Positions 1 through 7,019 of a stretch of 14,119 nt of DNA are shown here, in pieces (position 1 is the stretch's first letter; the number at the start of each line of letters is the position of its first letter). Below the pieces are notes generated by a model that worked only from the letters and a program-made list of their open reading frames with translations, ran no database searches and was not told the DNA's origin. Location: positions 1-14,119 of the forward strand of contig JAPLDV010000732.1 in assembly GCA_026391235.1 (NCBI GenBank), written 5' to 3'. Origin of the DNA: Bacteroidia bacterium. Its GTDB lineage: Bacteria; Bacteroidota; Bacteroidia; Bacteroidales; UBA12481. A program made the translations under genes and the position numbers.

Positions 1-282
1 GAACTGATCACCGGCTGCCTGATGATTACCTATGAGTGGTCCGACTGGCGGGCCAGGACCGTATGGTATATCCAATCGTTGTATGTGATTCCGGAATACC
101 GGCGCCTGGGTATTTTCAGGCAGATGTTTGCCTGGCTGCTCGAAAAGGTTAATAATGATGATTCCATCGGCGGGATCCGTTTATTTGTTGATCATACCAA
201 CCTGAATGCGCAGAAGGTTTATGACTCGATCGGAATGGATGGCAACCATTACCGGTTTTATGAATTCATAAAATCGCCGTAG
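1..282 (+). CDS. GNAT family N-acetyltransferase, C-terminal part (5' end outside window)
   Basis: The frame is open from the first base to a TAG at 280-282, so only the C-terminal ~93 residues are present and the true start lies upstream of the window. The fragment shows the acetyl-CoA-binding motif A of the GNAT fold (VIPEYRRLGIFRQMF: a strand, then the R-x-x-G-x turn that holds the pyrophosphate, then a helix). It also shows the later N-x-x-A-x-x-V-Y-x-S-I-G-M motif B, typical of enzymes that acetylate small amines or protein N-termini. The substrate cannot be told from this fragment. The gene ends tail-to-tail with the methyltransferase gene, separated by ~56 bp that holds a 7-bp tandem repeat. 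The family assignment is firm; the biological role is unknown. Confidence 0.85.
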   Translation, partial: ELITGCLMITYEWSDWRARTVWYIQSLYVIPEYRRLGIFRQMFAWLLEKVNNDDSIGGIRLFVDHTNLNAQKVYDSIGMDGNHYRFYEFIKSP

Positions 283-306
283 GACGCCTGATATGCATCT
301 CTTCGG

Positions 307-1000
<694 letters not shown>

Positions 1001-1004
<4 letters not shown>

Positions 1005-2221
1005 TTGAAAATCAACATCGATAGCTTGTCAGGGGCGAGTATCTCGTTGGCAGTGTCAATCAATTGCTCAGCGGTGACCTCTTCAATCTTTTTTGCGATC
1101 GTTTCCATCGAATCAAACCGGTTAAAAAACAGGATGCTCTTGCCTAATGAGAAAAGTAGATTCTCATTATTGTCTGTCGACATGGCTATATGCCCGAGTA
1201 TCTGATTTTTAGCCCTCCTGAGCTGCAGCGTACCCAGTTTTTCATTACGCAGCCGGGCAAGTTCCTTATGTACCAGGGCGATGCTTTTATTCAGTTTTTC
1301 GGGATCGGTGCCAAAATAAATGGTGAGAACACCGGTATCGATATAGGGGGTATAGGTGGATTCAACATTGTAGGCATAGCCGTGTTTCTCGCGCAGCGAC
1401 ATGTTCAGCCGGGAGTTGAGGCCTTGTCCGCCAAGCAGGTTATTCAGAAGGATGAGATTCATTCGCCGCGGTTCCATGGCATGATAAGCTATATTGCCGA
1501 TTACACAATGGGCCTGAAAGGTGTTCAACTGCCGGATTTCCTGACTGGGCATATAACTCAGGATTGGAGTGCGTTCGGTTTTCCGTGTTTTCGATTCAAC
1601 CTCGCCAAAATATTTTTCGATCATCTTGATCAGCCGGGGGAACGGGATCTTTCCAACCGAGCAAATCACCATCTGATCGGTATCGTAGGTGCGGGCCATA
1701 AACCGGCGAATGGCTTTTTCGTCAAAGGTTTGCAGTGCTTCCGGGGTTCCCAGGATATTCCGGCCGATGGGGTGAACGGGGTAAATCAGTTCCTCGAAAT
1801 CATCGAATATCTGGTCCGATGGGTTGTCTTTATATGAATTGATCTCATCTGCAATAACTTCCCTCTCTTTTTCCAGTTCATTTGCCGGAAAGGTGGAATG
1901 GAAAATGATATCAGCAAGAAGCTCGGCTGCCCGGTCGTAATGTTGAGCCAGGAAGCCCGCATAAAAGGCTGTTTCCTCCTTGGTGGTGTACGCATTGATT
2001 TCGCCGCCGACGTCATCCAGGCGGCATAAAATATGATAGGCCTTGCGGTGAGTGGTGCCTTTAAAGATCACGTGCTCAATGAAATGGGCCATTCCATGCT
2101 CATGCTCCTGCTCATCTCTCGAGCCGGTATTCAGCAGGAGTCCGCAATAGGCCACCTCATTATCGGCAGGCACATGAACCAAACGCATTCCATTTTTCAG
2201 GGTATGAATAAAATACTCCAT
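1001..2221 (-). CDS. M16 family zinc metallopeptidase (pitrilysin / processing-peptidase-like)
   Basis: This 406-residue protein has the usual size of the single-repeat M16B peptidases. The inverted zinc motif HFIEH is at residues 46-50 and the third zinc ligand E126 lies 76 residues after H50, in the sequence VIADEI, so the active site is complete. The second half carries the M16_C domain with the substrate-binding R277 and Y284 in LREKHGYAY, preceded by the glycine-rich LGGQGLNSRLN. No signal peptide is seen, so a cytoplasmic location is inferred. M16B enzymes form a clam-shell that degrades or processes peptides. It is the first gene of a two-gene operon with the O-methyltransferase. A consensus promoter lies just upstream (2243-2250) and gives a leader of only ~15 nt. 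Confidence 0.93.
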
Positions 2222-2242
2222 TACAGCTTATTAATAGGGATG

Positions 2243-2250
2243 CAAAGATA
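2243..2250 (-). promoter_or_regulatory. Bacteroidota-type -7 element for the protease/methyltransferase operon
   Basis: On the minus strand this reads TATCTTTG, a perfect match to the Bacteroidota sigma factor -7 consensus TAnnTTTG, 21 bp before the ATG of the M16 gene. No clear TTTG -33 element is seen at the usual distance, so the call rests on the -7 box and its position. Confidence 0.6.
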
Positions 2251-2290
2251 TAAAAAGGGCTATATGCCGTTAGTTTTTTCGCGGAGATAC

Positions 2291-2321
2291 TTGGTCATAA
2301 ACAAATTTTACCTTACATTTG
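2291..2321 (+). promoter_or_regulatory. Promoter of tRNA-Phe
   Basis: A -7 box TACATTTG (2314-2321) matches TAnnTTTG, and TTG at 2291-2293 lies 20 bp upstream as a partial -33 element. The expected transcription start is a few bases before the mature tRNA 5' end at 2337. Confidence 0.55.
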
Positions 2322-2336
2322 TTGCCCGATTGAAAC

Positions 2337-2409
2337 GGTACCATAGCTCAGCTGGTAGAGCAACGGACTGAAAATCCGTGAGTCCTTGGTTCAAATCCGA
2401 GTGGTACCA
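2337..2409 (+). tRNA. tRNA-Phe (anticodon GAA)
   Basis: A complete 73-nt cloverleaf can be drawn by hand. The acceptor stem is 2337-2343 with 2402-2408 (GGTACCA / TGGTACC) and the D stem is GCTC / GAGC. The anticodon stem ACGGA / TCCGT holds the loop CTGAAAA, with anticodon GAA at 2370-2372. The T stem CTTGG / CCGAG (one G-U) holds the loop TTCAAAT, and A2409 is the discriminator base. The 3' CCA is not encoded. It is transcribed alone from its own promoter and followed by a terminator. tRNA 3' ends are common integration sites and the DNA just downstream holds a gene relic, but no second copy of the tRNA 3' end was found in the window. Confidence 0.97.
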
Positions 2410-2415
2410 CGAGAA

Positions 2416-2444
2416 GGGTGTGAGTGTGAGTGTGGGGGTGGGTG
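2416..2444 (+). repeat. GT-rich hexamer tract (GTGAGT/GTGGGT units)
   Basis: A short imperfect run of GTGTGA and GTGGGG-type hexamers lies directly after the tRNA. Closely similar tracts flank the compound repeat at 5859-5882 (opposite orientation) and 6060-6091, so this is a recurring intergenic simple-sequence type in this genome. Confidence 0.75.
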
Positions 2445-2454
2445 AAAAGAATTT

Positions 2455-2484
2455 AGCCTGGGTGATGAGCCCGGGCTTTTTTTT
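2455..2484 (+). terminator. Rho-independent terminator after tRNA-Phe
   Basis: An 8-bp stem (AGCCTGGG at 2455-2462 with CCCGGGCT at 2470-2477, one G-U pair) encloses a 7-nt loop and is followed by a run of eight T residues (2477-2484). It sits ~45 bp after the tRNA 3' end, as expected for a single-tRNA transcript. Confidence 0.85.
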
Positions 2485-2490
2485 CATTTT

Positions 2491-2616
2491 TTCAAATATG
2501 ATTTCTTGATCAGTGCTTCAAGCAAGGATAGTCAATTTGTCGCAGAGATACATAAATCACTCAGGGGCAAAAGGGTATTCTATGCCGATAAGGATATGAA
2601 AGCCAGCGATAGCTGA
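2491..2616 (+). pseudogene. TIR-domain relic (N-terminal fragment, no start codon, early stop)
   Basis: Between the terminator and the next gene one frame reads as the first ~40 residues of a TIR domain. It begins with the strand-A motif YDFLISASSKDSQFV (family form YDvFISh.S.D..fV), continues with an amphipathic helix (AEIHKSL), and ends with strand B and the BB-loop start (KRVFYADKDMKASDS, family form vfyD..l..Gds), where a TGA stops it at 2614-2616. No ATG precedes the motif, and the frame runs back into the T-tract of the terminator. TIR domains in bacteria are often NAD-cleaving effectors of antiphage systems. This fragment lacks the catalytic glutamate region and cannot function. It is best read as the remains of a deleted gene; that origin is inferred from motif resemblance alone. 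Confidence 0.55.
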
Positions 2617-2653
2617 CGTCCGTCTGATCATGCATCTTTTCCAGCCAATGCTA

Positions 2654-2683
2654 TTTGCAAATAATAGGAAGACATTACCTTTA
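2654..2683 (+). promoter_or_regulatory. Promoter of the FISUMP/VWA protein gene
   Basis: TTTG at 2654-2657 and TACCTTTA at 2676-2683 (7 of 8 to TAnnTTTG) are separated by 18 bp. The predicted start of transcription is about 15-20 nt before the ATG at 2706. No Shine-Dalgarno sequence is seen, which is usual in Bacteroidota. Confidence 0.5.
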
Positions 2684-2705
2684 GACGGATAAACCAACTT
2701 GGCAA

Positions 2706-5700
2706 ATGAAAAAAGTTTCTTTCCTTTTATTACTGAATCTATGGTTCAGCTGTGGGTATACCCAATCAGGCAGTTTTACACTTAATTTCAGTGGCAAGGT
2801 GCAAGCCGGAAACACTCCGGTCACTCTCGATAAGGTTCAAATTATTAACCTCACCAGGGGAGTTTCCACCACTCTCAGCAATGGTAATTTTAACTTCCAG
2901 CTTTCTTACGGAACCGGGATCGGCGAGGAAAGTTTCGTCAGGAATAAAAACCTGGTCATCCATCCTGCTTTCCCAAACCCTTTTACCGGGACCGCCGAAG
3001 TGGTGATCGAGCTTCAGAATGCTTCATCACTGCGGATATCGTTGTATGAAGTCACTGGGATGAAATTGAAAGAGCTGTCAGGAGATTTTAACCCGGGAAT
3101 GAATCGTTTTACAGTGACTTCATCGTCCGTGGGATTGCTGTTTTTACAGATCACCGACGGTCAAACTGCCGGTTCGCTGAAACTGGTCAGCACTGCTTCG
3201 TCCGGAGCAGGAAAATCTGATATCGTTTATCAGGGGAACATCAATTACGGAACGAACCTCAAAGTGAGCGAATCTTCCAATCCTTTTTGGTTCATGCTGG
3301 GCGACCGGTTGCAGTTAATTGGCTATTCTGCAGGCTATGCCAACAGCACTATCTATGATTCCCCGGTAGGGAATTTCAGCTATACATTCAGCTTTACCGA
3401 TCCGTTCTACCGGCTGATCGGACGAAATGTCTCCACCGAAACGCCTTGTTTTGTAGATATAATGTTTTCAGTCGAAAACTTACAGTACAAAGGCGCGGAT
3501 AACCTGAGCAACAGCAATTTCAGGGTGCTTGAGGATGGAAATGTGATCAGTCCGACCGAGACCTTCCGGTACATTAAGAAAATCAATACCATACCCTATA
3601 AGATAAAGACGGTATTATTGCTGGATAACAGTGCCAGCGTGGCCGACAAACTGGATGAGATTAAAAAGGCTGCAAAGGCCCTCGTCAGTCTGATAACTGA
3701 GAAACAGGAATTTGCCATTTTCAGTTTTTCGGAAAATGCAATACTCATGCAGGATTTTACCAGTAATGTTTCTCTGCTGACAAATGCCATTAACCGGATT
3801 ATTACAGGTTTTCCAACCACAAACCTGTATGGATCTTTTATTCAGGGCGTAAACAAATGGTCCGAGCAATTCTCAACGACGCTCATTGAGCAGGGTTTTC
3901 TTGTGGTATTTACCGATGGAGACGATACGCAGGGGTCCTACACCCTTCAACAGGCCTTAACTGCCAGAGGTGTCAAAAAAGCCTATATGATAGGGCTGGG
4001 AAGTGAATTGAATCCCGGACCGCTGAACCAGCTCGCCAATCCCGGCCCCTATTTTCCCATTACCAATGTCAGTCAGCTGGAGCCGGTTTTCAAACAGGTA
4101 CAGAACGACATCATCCAGTATGCCAACAGCTTTTACTGGCTTAATTACATGACTCCCAAGCGCACGGGCCTGCACACACTGAGGTTGGAAGTTCTCGACA
4201 ATGATAACACCGGAACCGATTCCTATTATGTCGGGCAGTTCAATGCCAACGGATTCAAATCAGTGTATTCCGGAGTTTTTGTGAATATTTCAGAAAACAA
4301 TTTGTACGGCCTGGATTCCTTACTGGTTAATGATGCAAATCCCTATGAATTAAGGGCCGTGACCTATTGGGCCTATGAACCGCCGGTGTATTCCTGGAAA
4401 TCATCCGACGCAACCCTTGTCACCATAGAAAACGACCCACTGTATTTTAACAGGGCCTGGCTCAAGTTTCCCGGAATCAAGGGGGGTACTGCAATCATCA
4501 CCGTAAATGATAATACCAACGGTTACAAGAAAGAATTCAAGGTAACGGCATACACTCCTCCAACCGTCTCTACGGCTCCCATAACCGATGTCGGTCCGAC
4601 ATCGGCAACCGGAGGCGGCAACGTCACCGGCAATGGCGGTCAGCCGGTTACTGACCGCGGGGTTTGCTGGAATACCTATGGGGATCCGACCATCGGCAAT
4701 CAGCACACCTCTGATGGGAACGGCATGGGGTCCTTCACGAGCCAAATCGGTGGGTTGAGCCCAAGTTCCCCCTATTTTGTCCGGGCCTATGCCACCAATA
4801 GTATCGGAACCTCCTATGGTGATGTTGTCACTTTCAACACCCTACAGCCCGGATTACCATCTGTAACCACCGCTGCTGCAAAAGACACAACAATCAACAG
4901 CGCCCTGTGCGGCGGGGAAGTTACGAATGATGGCGGCAGTGCAGTCACAAGCAGGGGATTATGCTGGAGCCTGAATCCAAATCCCGGGTTAACCGATCAG
5001 GTTGCAACGGTGGGTTCGGGTAAAGGTACTTTTACCAGAACAATTGCCACTCTCACCCCGGCTACCACTTATTATGTACGGGCCTATGCCACCAACAGTG
5101 CAGGGACGGCCTACGGGCAGGAAGTTTCCTTTACCACCACCGTCAGAATTACAGGCACACTTACTGATGCCAGGGATAACAGGACCTATTCGTGTGTAAA
5201 AATCGGAACACAAACCTGGATGTCGCAGAACCTGGCGTACCTGCCGGCAGTGAGCCCCTCTGGCACCGGATCGGAAACAGCCATTCACTATTATGTTTAC
5301 GGCTATGAGGGCACCAGCGTCAGCACGGCAAAAACCCAGGCCAACTATACCAATTACGGAGTGCTGTACAACTGGCCGGCAGTGTTGTCTGCCTGCCCAA
5401 CGGGCTGGCATCTGCCAAGCGATGCGGAATGGACTGTATTAACCGATTACCTCACCAATAACGGATACGGTTATGGAGGCAGCGGAAGTATTAATGGCAA
5501 ATCCATGGCCTCGACATCGGGCTGGACTCCCTCCTCAACAGCCGGAACCGTTGGTAACGACCAGGCAAGCAACAATAGCAGCGGTTTTACGGCCCTTCCG
5601 GGCGGCAACCGCAACAACAATGGGGGCTTCTACGGCCTTGGCGGCCACGCCTACTTCTGGTCGTCCTCAGAGTATGGGTCGTCGTACGCCTGGGGCCGGT

Positions 5701-5783
5701 ACCTGTACCACTCCGACGCCGGCCTGGGCCGGTACGGCGACTACAGGAGTTACGGTTTCTCGGTCCGGTGCTTACAGAATTGA
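2706..5783 (+). CDS. Secreted VWA / Fn3-like / FISUMP-domain protein, candidate DGR target
   Basis: This protein has 1025 residues. Residues 1-19 form a signal peptide (MKKVSFLLLLNL..., likely cut after GYTQ). Residues 83-161 resemble a type IX secretion (T9SS) type A sorting domain (PNPF ... ISLYEVTGM ... LKLV) but sit near the N-terminus. A VWA domain spans about 300-480 with MIDAS residues DNSAS (307-311), T371/T372 and D404 in FTDGDD. A Big/Ig-like stretch follows at about 520-615. Two Fn3-like repeats (about 619-713 and 717-810) each contain RGVCW/RGLCW and FVRAYATNS/YVRAYATNS. A FISUMP domain (TIGR02145 type) covers about 815-1025, with WMSQNLAY, CPTGWHLPSDAEW, FWSSSE and GFSVRC. The FISUMP fold is thought to be C-type-lectin-like. 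The last part (residues 974-1022) is GC-rich, adenine-poor and built mostly of NNC codons, unlike the rest of the gene. The gene is single, with its own promoter. An exported ligand-binding or adhesive role is inferred. Confidence 0.9.
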   Translation: MKKVSFLLLLNLWFSCGYTQSGSFTLNFSGKVQAGNTPVTLDKVQIINLTRGVSTTLSNGNFNFQLSYGTGIGEESFVRNKNLVIHPAFPNPFTGTAEVVIELQNASSLRISLYEVTGMKLKELSGDFNPGMNRFTVTSSSVGLLFLQITDGQTAGSLKLVSTASSGAGKSDIVYQGNINYGTNLKVSESSNPFWFMLGDRLQLIGYSAGYANSTIYDSPVGNFSYTFSFTDPFYRLIGRNVSTETPCFVDIMFSVENLQYKGADNLSNSNFRVLEDGNVISPTETFRYIKKINTIPYKIKTVLLLDNSASVADKLDEIKKAAKALVSLITEKQEFAIFSFSENAILMQDFTSNVSLLTNAINRIITGFPTTNLYGSFIQGVNKWSEQFSTTLIEQGFLVVFTDGDDTQGSYTLQQALTARGVKKAYMIGLGSELNPGPLNQLANPGPYFPITNVSQLEPVFKQVQNDIIQYANSFYWLNYMTPKRTGLHTLRLEVLDNDNTGTDSYYVGQFNANGFKSVYSGVFVNISENNLYGLDSLLVNDANPYELRAVTYWAYEPPVYSWKSSDATLVTIENDPLYFNRAWLKFPGIKGGTAIITVNDNTNGYKKEFKVTAYTPPTVSTAPITDVGPTSATGGGNVTGNGGQPVTDRGVCWNTYGDPTIGNQHTSDGNGMGSFTSQIGGLSPSSPYFVRAYATNSIGTSYGDVVTFNTLQPGLPSVTTAAAKDTTINSALCGGEVTNDGGSAVTSRGLCWSLNPNPGLTDQVATVGSGKGTFTRTIATLTPATTYYVRAYATNSAGTAYGQEVSFTTTVRITGTLTDARDNRTYSCVKIGTQTWMSQNLAYLPAVSPSGTGSETAIHYYVYGYEGTSVSTAKTQANYTNYGVLYNWPAVLSACPTGWHLPSDAEWTVLTDYLTNNGYGYGGSGSINGKSMASTSGWTPSSTAGTVGNDQASNNSSGFTALPGGNRNNNGGFYGLGGHAYFWSSSEYGSSYAWGRYLYHSDAGLGRYGDYRSYGFSVRCLQN
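5625..5771 (+). other. Adenine-depleted 3' coding segment resembling a DGR variable region
   Basis: These 49 codons end at the conserved GFSVRC tail of the FISUMP domain. Thirty of them end in C, only one ends in A, and none is AAN, so Asn and Lys are absent, although Asn is abundant just upstream (NRNNN at 5607-5621). By my count adenine is about 12% of bases from 5621 to 5760. TAC, GGC, CAC, TCC and GAC fill positions around a fixed frame of AYFWSSSE, AW, R and GFSVRC. This is what randomising the adenines of AAC template codons would give. A GC-rich tail at 5754-5771 could serve as the 3' homology site. No template repeat or reverse transcriptase is in the window, so the call is an inference. 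Confidence 0.45.
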
Positions 5784-5856
5784 GGTCTGCCACAATGCGA
5801 TTCACAAGGCACTTTTTTATGGTTTCTGGTTCAGATACCGGTAGTCACCCATGCAC

Positions 5857-6091
5857 TGACACTCACACTCACACTCACACTCATACCCCCTTCTTCCCCC
5901 ACGCGACCACCTGTCATTCCCGCGAAGGCGGGAACCGCTTGACGCTGCACCGAGGCCCTTGATGCCGTTCCCGCGGGAATGACAGGTGCTGCTGCGGGTA
6001 TTTGTGGTAAGGGAAGCGGTTCCCGCCTCCGCGGGAATGACAAGGTCGCGGGGGGGAAATGGGTGTGGGTGTGGGTGTGAGTGTGGGTGGT
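5857..6091. repeat. Compound inverted repeat with dRS3/REP-like palindromes
   Basis: Two ~80-bp arms mirror each other. The cores at 5912-5940 and 6014-6042 are reverse complements at 28 of 29 positions; each contains the palindrome ATTCCCGCG-n-GCGGGAA type. Outside each core is a matching CGCGACC block, a C-rich (or G-rich) run, and then a hexamer tract of CACTCA units on the left (5859-5882) and GTGGGT units on the right (6060-6091). The ~70-bp centre holds a third, shortened copy (5968-5984) lacking 6 bp of the palindrome. The segment lies 74 bp after the FISUMP gene stop. It can fold into a long hairpin and could act as a transcription barrier. It resembles dispersed ATTCCC...GGGAAT repeats of other bacteria rather than a coding element. 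Confidence 0.85.
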
Positions 6092-6336
6092 GAGTTATCT
6101 GTTTTGTTGTTCGGTTCCAAAACTGCGGGGACTCTACGGGCAGTGGTGGATGATGCATGAATAACTTGATGAGAGAATTTCATTACGTCTTTTGAAAGTA
6201 AGAGGGCCTTGTACTACTTTACCACTATTAGATGTAAAGTAAAGTAACGCAAAGTGATACTGATAGATAAAATGGAACGGAATCGCCAGAAGACCTTGAC
6301 ATTGGATAAACAATTGAGTGTGTATCCATATTAACG
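6092..6336. other. Intergenic stretch without recognised gene
   Basis: Short frames with stops on both strands and no recognisable protein motif. AAAGTAAAGTAA at about 6235-6246 is a small local repeat. Nothing here could be assigned. Confidence 0.5.
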
Positions 6337-6366
6337 TAACTTTATGGTAACAAAAATTCCAAAGCC

Positions 6367-6708
6367 ATTAAAAAGCCATTATATTTCATCCTCTCAGCAA
6401 TGGCCTTATTCAGTATTTCTGGTCATGACCCTTCCATAGATATTTCCTGGGAAAAAGTTGACGATGGCTTATACCTGTCAGCATATCTTCCTTCCCAAAA
6501 ATCTTTGGTGGGTGACAGTAAGATTACCATATTAAAGGTTGATCCCTCCAGATATAATTTCAATATGTTTAGTGCAAAGGAAAATGGAGAAAGTGTAAAA
6601 AGTGCCAATGAATGGGCTATGGATTTACGGTTGAAACAATGGGTAGCTATGAAACAGGTTTTTTCGAAAATGATGAAAATGATCGCTATTGGCAAATCCC
6701 CAATATAA
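6367..6708 (+). pseudogene. NAGPA-type phosphodiester glycosidase, N-terminal stub (truncated)
   Basis: The frame from 6367 reads as a signal-peptide start (KKPLYFILSAMALFSISG) preceded by ATT where an ATG is expected, so the original start codon may have mutated; the first in-frame ATG is 6400, inside the hydrophobic segment. The mature part resembles the beginning of the phosphodiester glycosidase domain (PF09992): ISWEKVDDGLYL, then VGDSKITILKVDPSRYNF, then SANEWAMDLRLKQWVA. At that point the family normally continues with the conserved I-N-A-G-M/F and the catalytic domain of ~150 more residues. Here the sequence departs (MKQVFSKMMKM) and stops after ~113 residues. A weak promoter (TTG 6314-6316, TAACTTTA 6337-6344) precedes it. 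The family resemblance is by eye; inactivity follows from the missing domain. Confidence 0.5.
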
Positions 6709-7013
6709 TCGGATTAACAAAAAAGTAACTTGAATGTTATGGGTCTTCATTCCCACATCATGCAATTTAACTCGTCATTAGCAGGTTCGACCAATACTCT
6801 AGGCCTCAAGTGTGGTGGGTTCTTGTTCGTGATTGATATCCAGGTGAGAACAATGGCGAATTCATAATCCGTACCATGCCGGTAACCCCAGTTTAACTTG
6901 CAGGTATTCCGGTAAAAATGTGTCGGACCTGCGAGCATCACTATTGCCATAAAGTTGCTTTCCTCATCCATTAAACCTAATGTTATGCACCAAACCAACA
7001 ACAATGCTCCCAA
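6709..7013. other. Gene-free stretch between two gene remnants
   Basis: No family was recognised here. The only sizeable open frame is 88 codons on the minus strand (7013 down to 6747). It begins with a moderately hydrophobic stretch and ends in LVEPANDELNCMMWE, but has no promoter, no start context and no family resemblance. It is probably non-coding debris between the two truncated genes, or a remnant too short to place. Confidence 0.4.
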
Positions 7014-7019
7014 AGGAAA

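Noticed and set aside
1190..1837. 215-codon plus-strand open frame opposite the M16 protease
   Set aside because: The opposite strand encodes a complete M16 active site and C-terminal domain; this frame is antisense to it.
2380..2410. tRNA-Phe 3' end as an att site with a partner repeat
   Set aside because: No second copy of the tRNA 3' end and no integrase gene were found in the window.
4989..5411. 140-codon minus-strand open frame inside the FISUMP gene
   Set aside because: It is a shadow of a well-supported coding frame on the other strand and shows no protein motifs.
5473..5844. 123-codon plus-strand frame overlapping the end of the FISUMP gene
   Set aside because: It is an alternative frame of the GC-rich segment, low in complexity (Ala, Thr, Arg, Pro) and without motifs.
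5835..5845. ATACCGGTAGT shared with about 10674-10684
   Set aside because: Eleven shared bases containing a TACCGGTA palindrome, with no extension on either side; chance is likely.
5911..6042. CRISPR array from the three similar palindromic units
   Set aside because: The units are in mixed orientation, one is shortened, spacing is irregular and no cas genes are present.
5817..6183. Minus-strand open frames rich in FPRRREP and proline/histidine
   Set aside because: They are translations of the inverted repeat and the hexamer tracts, have no family resemblance and no start signals.
6971..7000. Possible integron attC-like site around CCTAATGTTATGCAC
   Set aside because: The core does not fit the RYYYAAC / GTTRRRY pair and no matching inverted half-site was seen.
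6747..7013. 88-codon minus-strand open frame
   Set aside because: No recognisable family, promoter or conserved motif, and it lies between two gene remnants; kept only as part of an unassigned stretch.
5784..7013. DGR template repeat or reverse transcriptase downstream of the FISUMP gene
   Set aside because: No adenine-rich near-copy of the 3' segment and no frame with reverse-transcriptase motifs is present here; if they exist they are outside the window.
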